Program-made: the position numbers and the translations under genes
Part shown: positions 1 through 5,884 of the stretch, one piece after another
Layout of the letters: each line of letters starts with the position of its first letter
How positions within the stretch are numbered: the stretch's first letter is position 1
Notes under the pieces: model-generated
Told to the model about the DNA's origin: nothing
Seen by the model: the letters and a program-made list of their open reading frames with translations, nothing else
Databases searched by the model: none
Assembly (NCBI GenBank): GCA_030598625.1
Contig: JAUVPO010000072.1
Coordinates: forward strand, 1 to 8,549
Source: Deferribacteres bacterium
GTDB taxonomy: Bacteria; Nitrospirota; Thermodesulfovibrionia; UBA6902
Length of the DNA stretch: 8,549 nt
Direction: 5' to 3'

Positions 1-1974
1 AACAGACTTGCATTGATAAAGGCCTATACCAAGCCCTTTTTTCTTGGTTGTCTGAAATGGTCTAAAAAGACGTTTTTCAATAAATTCAGGGGACATCCCG
101 CAGCCATTATCAGACACCTTTACAAAAGCCATACCATTTTCCTCACCAACGTTAATCCTTACTTCACCATGCTTATCCGTTACGTCAAAGGCATTCATAA
201 TGAGGTTAATAACAACCTTTGATATTTCTTCTTTATCAAATTCAGTTTGTACGGATCCGACTTCCTTATACGAAAGTCTTACGCCCCCGTTTAAATCCAT
301 TTCTTCTACGGCTGCTTTAACACATTCACCTAAATCAGAATATTCGATATCAAGATGCGGTTTTTTCGGGAGGTTTTTAAGCTTCTCTATAATATCCTTA
401 ATTTTTCCTGAAGTACTTGATACAGACCTTATGGCATCCCTTTGAAACTCGGGATTATCAATATGTTCTTCGGCATTCTGTGATATCATTGTAAGCATGG
501 AAGCCGCGTTCTTCAGGTCATGTATAATAAAGGATGACAGCCTTCCCACTGCCTCCATCTCTTTTGCTTCCAGCAATTCCTCCGATAGCCTTGCGTTTAA
601 AATGGCCGTTGTCGCCTGACTGGCGAGAGTCTTTAATAAATCATAATCCTCATAATTATACTCATTCCCGGCCAGTCCGTCCCTTAGAACTATGAAACCG
701 ATAAGTTCGTCTACCTTAATCAAAGGCACTATGAGACAAGCCATGGCGCTTTCTATAAACCCGGAGTTGCCCGCAACGATTTCCCTGCACTTAATATCAT
801 GTATGTTTAGTACCCACTTCCTGTTTTTTAGAAATTGCACAAGATCCCTGTTCGGTTGTGTCTTAACCATATCAATATACAATGCCTTGACACAGACATA
901 TTTCCCATTTTTCTTTTCTTTCAGCCATACCGCCGCGCCCCTCACGCCGACAGCGTCTTTAAAACCTTCTGTTATTGAACTTAACAGTTCTTCAAAAGAA
1001 TGTTTCAGAGAAATAAGCTGCGAAAACTTCAGCCACTGCTCCCTGTAATCGTATTTCTGGCTGTAAAAATTCTTATTTATAAAGACCATTACCTTTCTTC
1101 TTAATTGCTCTGAAAGAATGACCGCAAGGATTAAAATCGCACCTGCAAATCCGAGGACCGTCGTAATATTTCTTCCCACCTCCGGACCGAAGTAGCGCAT
1201 TCCTTCACCTAAAACACCAAGCCCCAGCAGATAAAACCCAATAATAAATATGCTGATTGATCTGTAAAAAATCTTCCTTGAGACCTCAACTTCAACATCC
1301 ATCATTCTATGTCTTAATAAAGCAAATCCGATCATTAGAATTGAAATTAATGTTACCCCGGTTTTCACAGGCAAAAGGTTCATGTTTATCGAACGGTAAA
1401 GCATGGCATGGCTGTAATAAAAGATGTTTATCGCCAACACTCCCCCAACGCCGACCAGCGTATATTTAATGTTCCACCTGCTTATTCCTGAAGAAATTTT
1501 CAAAGTTGATTCAAGATATATGATCGAGACTATCGAATAAAGGAGAAGCAAAAGATTGAATATATAACCCGCATTGCCAAGAAAAAGGATTCTTTCAATA
1601 TCGAATTCAGGAGAATAGAAAAAATCTTCCATTGGCACCATTACGGAATAAACAATAAATAAAGGGGACAGAAAAACCATAATCCTGGAGAATCTGCCGA
1701 TGGAATCCCAATAGTTTGTTCTTGCAAAACTTATAGCAAATAAAAGCCATGAAGCAGCCATAAAAGACTCGCTTATAAAGACAACTCTCTTCCATTGAAT
1801 TAACAATTCAGGCATAAACAGGCACATTGAATCGCCAAATATGGCAGATGCTGTTGAAAGCAGCCCTGTAAAGAATGCAACGTTCGAAAGATGTCGATGT
1901 CTCCTGAAAATGACGGCGAACGCTATCAGAAACGCTGTCAAGGCTGTGATTAAAGAAGCAGTTAGGATTATCAT
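1..1974 (-). CDS. prsK: PrsK-type membrane sensor histidine kinase (3' end outside window)
   Basis: Sensor kinase of the PEP-CTERM/exosortase system. In known systems it is paired with the sigma-54-dependent regulator PrsR, which controls exopolysaccharide and PEP-CTERM genes. The frame is open for 658 codons to the window edge. Residues 1-290 hold about eight to nine hydrophobic segments. After them comes a PrsK-like junction (FYSQKYDYREQWLKFSQLIS, 303-322) and a GAF-like domain (about 325-460). The kinase core has an H box with FIIHDLKN (phosphoacceptor His485), an N box VINLIMNAFD (588-597), a G1 box DNGCGM (622-627), and F and G2 boxes FRPFQTTKKKGLGIGL (637-652). The ATG is the first after an in-frame TAG (1981-1983) and has a weak AGGGA 3 nt upstream. 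PrsK proteins usually extend only a few tens of residues past G2, so little is missing. A transmitter without a fused receiver implies a separate partner, probably just left of the window. Family assignment is strong; the signal sensed is unknown. Confidence 0.92.
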   Translation of the reverse strand, partial: MIILTASLITALTAFLIAFAVIFRRHRHLSNVAFFTGLLSTASAIFGDSMCLFMPELLIQWKRVVFISESFMAASWLLFAISFARTNYWDSIGRFSRIMVFLSPLFIVYSVMVPMEDFFYSPEFDIERILFLGNAGYIFNLLLLLYSIVSIIYLESTLKISSGISRWNIKYTLVGVGGVLAINIFYYSHAMLYRSINMNLLPVKTGVTLISILMIGFALLRHRMMDVEVEVSRKIFYRSISIFIIGFYLLGLGVLGEGMRYFGPEVGRNITTVLGFAGAILILAVILSEQLRRKVMVFINKNFYSQKYDYREQWLKFSQLISLKHSFEELLSSITEGFKDAVGVRGAAVWLKEKKNGKYVCVKALYIDMVKTQPNRDLVQFLKNRKWVLNIHDIKCREIVAGNSGFIESAMACLIVPLIKVDELIGFIVLRDGLAGNEYNYEDYDLLKTLASQATTAILNARLSEELLEAKEMEAVGRLSSFIIHDLKNAASMLTMISQNAEEHIDNPEFQRDAIRSVSSTSGKIKDIIEKLKNLPKKPHLDIEYSDLGECVKAAVEEMDLNGGVRLSYKEVGSVQTEFDKEEISKVVINLIMNAFDVTDKHGEVRINVGEENGMAFVKVSDNGCGMSPEFIEKRLFRPFQTTKKKGLGIGLYQCKSV

Positions 1975-2008
1975 TTGTCCCTATTTTATATCAAAGGCAA
2001 TGTATTTT

Positions 2009-2027
2009 AATAAAACTTCAATTTATT
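2009..2027. repeat. Short AT-only inverted repeat in the prsK leader
   Basis: AATAAA (2009-2014) and TTTATT (2022-2027) form a 6-bp inverted repeat around a 7-nt loop. It lies between the candidate prsK promoter and its start codon. It could be an operator or leader hairpin, but an all-A/T repeat of this size is readily found by chance in such DNA. Confidence 0.2.
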
Positions 2028-2067
2028 GATAGTACATTTGATGACCTTAATCTGTTTTTAAAAAACC

Positions 2068-2096
2068 ATTATAATTTTACCAAGCAAAAGCAATGA
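2068..2096 (-). promoter_or_regulatory. Possible sigma-70 promoter for prsK
   Basis: On the minus strand a perfect TATAAT lies at 2068-2073, about 94 bp upstream of the prsK start. The best -35 candidate 17 bp further upstream is TCATTG (2091-2096), a poor match. No GG-N10-GC sigma-54 core was found by eye in the 225-bp intergenic region. In DNA this AT-rich a TATAAT alone is weak evidence, so the call is tentative. Confidence 0.3.
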
Positions 2097-2140
2097 AAAT
2101 TCAATATGCCTGATAACAAGTGAATTGCATATTTATTCCT

Positions 2141-2169
2141 TTGACACTTAAGTTGTTATTTTATATAAT
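2141..2169 (+). promoter_or_regulatory. Perfect-consensus sigma-70 promoter for the crp-like gene
   Basis: TTGACA (2141-2146) and TATAAT (2164-2169) both match the housekeeping consensus exactly and are separated by the optimal 17 bp. Transcription would begin near 2176, leaving a leader of about 24 nt before the ATG at 2200. An 8-bp palindrome, ACTTAAGT (2146-2153), starts at the last base of the -35 and sits in the spacer, where a bound repressor could block polymerase. A promoter this strong for a regulator gene suggests either high constitutive expression or tight repression. Confidence 0.8.
2146..2153. promoter_or_regulatory. Palindrome in the promoter spacer, possible operator
   Basis: ACTTAAGT is a perfect 8-bp palindrome overlapping the -35/spacer of the crp-like promoter. 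It does not match the TGTGA-N6-TCACA or TTGAT-N4-ATCAA consensus of Crp and Fnr. The flanking bases do not extend the symmetry. It is reported only because of its position. Confidence 0.2.
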
Positions 2170-2187
2170 CAAGCAGTAATTAAGTTT

Positions 2188-2192
2188 GAGGA
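2188..2192 (+). promoter_or_regulatory. Shine-Dalgarno site of the crp-like gene
   Basis: GAGGA is spaced 7 nt from the ATG at 2200, a good match to the anti-Shine-Dalgarno sequence. It supports this start codon and sits just downstream of the promoter. Confidence 0.75.
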
Positions 2193-2199
2193 AAATATT

Positions 2200-2898
2200 A
2201 TGGATGATAAGCAAAAACATGATTTCATAAAAAAGACACAGCTCTTTTTTTCTTTAACAGATAATGAAACGGACCAAATTATAAATAAAATAGCTCTAAA
2301 GCAATTTAAAAAAAATGAGACAATCCTCCATGAAGAAGACACTAACGAGTTCATGTATTTAATTTTATCGGGAAAAGTGAAGGCTGTCCGGACAACAGAA
2401 GACGGGAAAGAAATAATTGTCGCAATACATCAATCAGGCAGTTTTTTTGGAGAAATGTCATTGATTGACGGTAAAACAACTCCTGCATCCGTAATAGCCA
2501 AAGAAGATTCTTCAATAGCCACGATTACTAAAAATGATTTCTTTTCAATAATATTTTCTCAACACAAGGTAACTAAAAACCTGTTGGAAATATTATGCTT
2601 ACGACTTCGCAAGTGCCTGGATACAATACAATTGTTAAATTTCAATAACGCATCACAGAGAACAAAGATGTTATTTCTCATGCTTTCTGACGAATATGGA
2701 GAAAAAACATCTGAAGGTGTATTATTAAACATTAAACTCACCCATCAGGACATTTCAGACATGAGCGGCCTGACACGTGAAACGGTCACAAGGGTAATTG
2801 ACAAATTACAGAAAAGCAAAGAGATAACCATCCTGAAAAACAGGCTTATTCGCTTAAGCCATGATTTCCTGCAAAAAGATTTAAAATCCGTTAGTTGA
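2200..2898 (+). CDS. Crp/Fnr-family transcriptional regulator with degenerate nucleotide site
   Basis: A 232-residue protein, the normal length for Crp/Fnr regulators. Residues about 15-125 form the cyclic-nucleotide-binding beta-roll fold, including GSFFGEMSLIDG (80-91). Residues about 126-150 are the dimer helix. The C-terminal winged helix-turn-helix has THQDISDMSGLTRETVTRVI (181-200), keeping R193, E194 and R198 at the positions Crp uses to read TGTGA-type half-sites. The stretch after FGEMSL reads DGKTTPASV, so the Arg-Ser pair that holds the cyclic-nucleotide phosphate in Crp appears to be Thr-Pro. The N-terminus has no cysteines, so an Fnr-type Fe-S cluster is excluded; the only cysteines are 133 and 139. 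The gene is divergent from prsK and convergent with the exopolysaccharide operon, so both are plausible targets, but no clear full Crp/Fnr box is visible here. DNA binding is near certain; the ligand and regulon are unknown. Confidence 0.93.
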   Translation: MDDKQKHDFIKKTQLFFSLTDNETDQIINKIALKQFKKNETILHEEDTNEFMYLILSGKVKAVRTTEDGKEIIVAIHQSGSFFGEMSLIDGKTTPASVIAKEDSSIATITKNDFFSIIFSQHKVTKNLLEILCLRLRKCLDTIQLLNFNNASQRTKMLFLMLSDEYGEKTSEGVLLNIKLTHQDISDMSGLTRETVTRVIDKLQKSKEITILKNRLIRLSHDFLQKDLKSVS

Positions 2899-3013
2899 TC
2901 ACAGTTCGCCCTTTTTTGCATAACGTATTTATATTACAAATCCATGTCTAATTACCCTAAAAGGCTCTTTATATAGTAATCTTACAGATAAAAAAATAAA
3001 AAAGAATTGTTTT
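2899..3013. other. Convergent intergenic gap between crp-like gene and epsI
   Basis: This 115-bp AT-rich gap separates the 3' ends of two converging genes. No ORF is supported. A T6 run just after the regulator gene (2912-2917) lacks a convincing preceding hairpin. A nested ATTAC/GTAAT and AAAG/CTTT inverted repeat (about 2951-2980) is not followed by a T tract on either strand. Confidence 0.5.
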
Positions 3014-3015
3014 CT
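2990..3015 (-). terminator. Possible weak terminator at the operon end
   Basis: On the minus strand, directly at the epsI stop codon, a small AGAA/TTCT stem with a 5-nt loop (about 3003-3015) runs into T6-A-T7 (2990-3003). The U-rich tract is good but the stem is only 4 bp and has one G-C pair, so this may be just an AT-rich tail. Confidence 0.25.
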
Positions 3016-3646
3016 ATACATACTCCAACAGTAAAGGAAGTATTTTTTTGATAAAATCCTCTTCGTAAGCCTCCACTTTTTTTACAGACCATTTATCAGT
3101 AACTGGCGCTGAAATCCTTAAAAGAGCTGTATTGCTTCTGTTATACAGCAATGAATTAAACATGTTAAGGAATCTCAAATAGTACTCATTCGAAATAATT
3201 TTTCCGTCAATAATATAACAGTAGTAAACGAGTTCTTTTTCATTGTCTCTCTCATTTAGAAATTCTTTCAAATTTACTGTCTTCGAACCCAACAGAAAAG
3301 ACCTGTCTTTTATCCAGTAGTATTCCCATCGGTTATCTGTATTGCGAGGAGGAGCAATTCTTTTCTCCTCATTCTGACTTTTCCAGTACCCCAGGAAAAG
3401 ACGTATGGGAAAATATTCTCCTTTTTTTGTATAAATCCTTAGAATCCATTCATCTGCTGCAGGGTCATGGAAATTCTTATAAGAAGGGAATGCCTCTTTC
3501 CCGATAAAACCTTTTAATTCGACTGGAAATCCTTTAATTGCCTGCGAGGGTGGAATTAGTATTTCTTTGCTGTATTCTCTAATATAAAGATTTGCGAGAA
3601 TCAGAATAACGCATGCAACAATGTAATATAAATTTTGTCTTTTCAT
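3014..3646 (-). CDS. epsI: EpsI-family exosortase-associated protein
   Basis: A 210-residue protein of the EpsI/DUF3485 type, found as a separate protein after an exosortase or fused to its C-terminus. Residues 6-22 are one hydrophobic segment, an N-terminal anchor or signal, leaving the rest outside the cytoplasm. Family-like stretches are PVELKGFIGKE (41-51), RLFLGYWKSQ (82-91), LVYYCYI (139-145), and ALLRISAPV (174-182). Its exact biochemical role is not established; it is thought to assist exosortase or exopolysaccharide export. The ATG overlaps the exosortase stop by 4 bp (ATGA), so translation is coupled. It is last in the operon. Where many relatives have an 'hSP..C...GW'-like segment, this protein has APPRNTDNRW (98-107) with Thr at the Cys place, so it may be a divergent member. 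Assignment rests on position as well as these patches. Confidence 0.82.
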   Translation of the reverse strand: MKRQNLYYIVACVILILANLYIREYSKEILIPPSQAIKGFPVELKGFIGKEAFPSYKNFHDPAADEWILRIYTKKGEYFPIRLFLGYWKSQNEEKRIAPPRNTDNRWEYYWIKDRSFLLGSKTVNLKEFLNERDNEKELVYYCYIIDGKIISNEYYLRFLNMFNSLLYNRSNTALLRISAPVTDKWSVKKVEAYEEDFIKKILPLLLEYV

Positions 3647-4530
3647 ATTTCTCGTTTACTGCTGATCCTGTTGTCAATTTTACTAATAAACCTCCCGGCA
3701 AGAACAACTAAAAAAACAGTAATAAGGAAGTTTACACTGCCGTGAAATTCATGAATGAAATCGCCGAAGACACGTTGCCCATAAAAATGAGCAAGGCCTA
3801 CTGTTATTATAAGCCTGAACATGTTGCTTATGATAGCAATAGGCGCTGCTACGGAAATCAACGCCAACCTGCATATTATATGTCTCTGTGTCAGATACGC
3901 GTATAAAACGGCAATTGCCATAATAGCGACCAGCGACAATATTCCCGTACAGAGATCCGCAACTACGACGCTCATCTGCAGCAATTCCAGTTTAACGCCA
4001 TCTTGCAATATAGGCATACCCAGGAAATTAAGGACACTATACGTGGCGTTAGCGTCAATAAGTCTTAAATTTACCGATATGGTTTTGATAATAATATAAG
4101 GCAGAGGAATCATTAATAATAAGTAACCAACCGGAAACGACATTTCTTTCAGCATCTTACTGCCGAGTATTAAATATATGAGGCCCATAATCGTAATAAT
4201 CATGGAGAACCTCCTAACGAAAGGTTCAAATCCGACATTTCCGAGCAACAGCAAAATAATGCCGGCAATTAAAACGAACAATCCCTTAATATCAGGCTGT
4301 ATCGGTGTATTACGCAACGTGTTCCTTTTAGTCCACATGACATAACCTGAGATCAAAGGTATAAGAAAGCCGTGTGAATATTCTTTTTTGTCTGCCCAGT
4401 CTGACACCATTGAATGGAGTTCCGGATAATATAATCCAATCGCTAAGATAGAAATAAGTCCAAACTTAAATATCATGAGATTCCTGTTGTCAACCATGAA
4501 TCCCGAATTATTTTTTTTATTACCGTACAT
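3643..4530 (-). CDS. Exosortase (PEP-CTERM sorting transpeptidase), stand-alone type
   Basis: A polytopic inner-membrane cysteine protease/transpeptidase that recognises C-terminal PEP-CTERM-like sorting signals. It has 295 residues with about seven to eight hydrophobic helices. An N-terminal hallmark YSHGFLIPLISGYVMW is at 51-66. The catalytic residues are visible: Cys194 in VADLCTGI, Arg239 in SNMFRLIIT, and His260 in HEFHG (H-x3-G); His263 is the alternative. It lacks the long C-terminal extension of XrtA; that part is the separate epsI next door. The subtype is unresolved. The longest start overlaps the upstream gene by 11 bp, has no ribosome site and reads through an A8 run. Met12 (ATG ending 4497) has weak GGGA. 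Met19 (4476, giving 277 aa) has AGGAA 4 nt upstream, the best of the three. All keep the conserved domain. No PEP-CTERM substrate gene is in the window. Confidence 0.93.
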   Translation of the reverse strand: MYGNKKNNSGFMVDNRNLMIFKFGLISILAIGLYYPELHSMVSDWADKKEYSHGFLIPLISGYVMWTKRNTLRNTPIQPDIKGLFVLIAGIILLLLGNVGFEPFVRRFSMIITIMGLIYLILGSKMLKEMSFPVGYLLLMIPLPYIIIKTISVNLRLIDANATYSVLNFLGMPILQDGVKLELLQMSVVVADLCTGILSLVAIMAIAVLYAYLTQRHIICRLALISVAAPIAIISNMFRLIITVGLAHFYGQRVFGDFIHEFHGSVNFLITVFLVVLAGRFISKIDNRISSKREI

Positions 4531-5884
4531 TTACAGATGGGTGATGAACATTCGAAACAACATAACGGAATTTCCCGGATCTATCAACCTCTATTTTAGG
4601 CGGATAATTAAAAACAATTTTGGTCTCTACGCCTATTCTTTTATTGAAACCATCTCTTATCAAAACCTCGCTTTCATCCCTGAAAATGGAATTTTTCACA
4701 ATATTTACTACAAAGCGGTCCGGTTTTTCCTGGATAATCTTAAACTCCCGTATTCCCGGTATTTCTCTTAAAACATATATCAGTGACAGCCCGTGCATTA
4801 TTTTGCCATCAGGGGTCACGATAAAGTCCGTTGTTCTGCCCTCTATCTTTTTAAGCACCGGCAATCCCCTCCCGCAAGGACAAGCCTTCTCTGACAATAC
4901 GCCAATATCCCCTGTTTTGTATCTAATAAAAGGGAAGTCATGTGTATCTAAATGGGTCACCACAATCTCACCTTTCTGACCGGGCGGTAAAGGGTCCCCT
5001 GTATTGTCAACAATCTCAACTATTATGCTCTCCGCAGTAATGTGCATTCCAAGGGCTTCAGGACATTCATGAGCAATAAATCCGGAATCCCTCCCTCCAT
5101 AACCGTTTGCAATCCTTGTATTAAAAACCTCTGAAATCAGACTCTTCTGATGATCATAGAGTTTCTCGGCAGTACAAAAAATAACTTTAACACCGATATT
5201 ATCAAGTCTGATATTTTTTTTCTTCGCATATTTTGAAATAATATATATTGAGCTGGGGTAACCGAATATATGCAGGGGCCTGAATTTCTTTATAATGCGC
5301 AGGTATTCAAGCATTGTTTCCTCCGTCATATCAAAAGCGGAAAGAAGTTTTGTCCTGAATATCCGGTCCCTGAACTGTCTGATCCTGTCCTGTTTTGTAA
5401 GTTCAACCGGAGAGCCCCATACAACAATTTCAGGATCACCGATATCCACACCCCACCATCTTGTGGCCCTTAGCTTGGCTGCAACATCATAACTTATCCT
5501 CTTCTTTCCTATATAGAATATCATCGGGGACCCTGTTGAGCCGCCTGTGTTTGATTTTTCGAGATTTCTTGCACTTTTCGATTTTAGTGTTTCAATCTCT
5601 TTTCTTATTATTCCCTTTGTTAAAAATGGTAATTTTTTTAAATCCGAAGGGCTTCTAATGTCTTCGCAAGCAATCCCATTTAACTTAAACAATTTTTTGT
5701 AGTAAGGCACATTTTCATATGCAAATGCTATAAGGTCCCGAAGTTTTTCCGATTGTAGTTCGTATATCTGGCTCTTATTAAAATGCTGGCTTTTTTCAAG
5801 TTCTCGCAGATAAGACATCGTATTATGTCCCTTGAATAATTCGTGAAACGGGAAAAGAATATTTCTTATTATTGTTTTCATCAT
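4520..5884 (-). CDS. PaaK/CapK-family adenylate-forming enzyme of the exopolysaccharide locus
   Basis: A 454-residue cytoplasmic member of the ANL superfamily, similar to phenylacetate-CoA ligase and the capsule protein CapK. It should activate a carboxylate with ATP to an acyl-adenylate, perhaps then passing it to CoA or a sugar amine. Visible motifs are the phosphate-binding loop SNTGGSTGSP (111-120), the adenine-region motif GYGGRDSGFIAHEC (261-274), with RD where many ANL enzymes have TE, the ribose-binding motif RYKTGDIG (321-328), CPCGRG (335-340), the hinge EGRTTDF (348-354), and a C-terminal SGKFR (436-440) with the likely catalytic Lys438. All core motifs are present, so it is probably active. 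The N-terminal VPYYKKLF (59-66) is typical of the CapK group. It overlaps the glycosyltransferase stop by 4 bp (ATGA) and lacks its own ribosome site, so is coupled to it. The native substrate is unknown; the 'phenylacetate' name should not be taken literally here. Confidence 0.88.
   Translation of the reverse strand: MMKTIIRNILFPFHELFKGHNTMSYLRELEKSQHFNKSQIYELQSEKLRDLIAFAYENVPYYKKLFKLNGIACEDIRSPSDLKKLPFLTKGIIRKEIETLKSKSARNLEKSNTGGSTGSPMIFYIGKKRISYDVAAKLRATRWWGVDIGDPEIVVWGSPVELTKQDRIRQFRDRIFRTKLLSAFDMTEETMLEYLRIIKKFRPLHIFGYPSSIYIISKYAKKKNIRLDNIGVKVIFCTAEKLYDHQKSLISEVFNTRIANGYGGRDSGFIAHECPEALGMHITAESIIVEIVDNTGDPLPPGQKGEIVVTHLDTHDFPFIRYKTGDIGVLSEKACPCGRGLPVLKKIEGRTTDFIVTPDGKIMHGLSLIYVLREIPGIREFKIIQEKPDRFVVNIVKNSIFRDESEVLIRDGFNKRIGVETKIVFNYPPKIEVDRSGKFRYVVSNVHHPSVNVR

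Noticed and set aside
692..1048. Plus-strand 118-codon ORF antisense to prsK
   Set aside because: Antisense shadow of the GAF-containing part of prsK, without recognisable domains or a ribosome site.
1607..1795. Minus-strand 62-codon ORF inside prsK
   Set aside because: It is in another frame of the continuous prsK reading frame, which has family motifs throughout; it has none.
1975..2199. Sigma-54 promoter upstream of prsK
   Set aside because: The closest GG...GC pair has a 9-bp rather than 10-bp spacing and lacks the surrounding TGGCAC/TTGC context.
2898..2903. TCACA half-site after the crp-like gene as a Crp box
   Set aside because: Only one half-site; no TGTGA partner at the proper 6-bp spacing.
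2896..2917. TGATCA plus a T6 run as terminator of the crp-like gene
   Set aside because: The 6-bp palindrome cannot form a hairpin with a loop, and no other stem precedes the T run.
2951..2980. Nested inverted repeat ATTAC/GTAAT with AAAG/CTTT as a bidirectional terminator
   Set aside because: The stem is weak and interrupted, and no T tract follows it on either strand.
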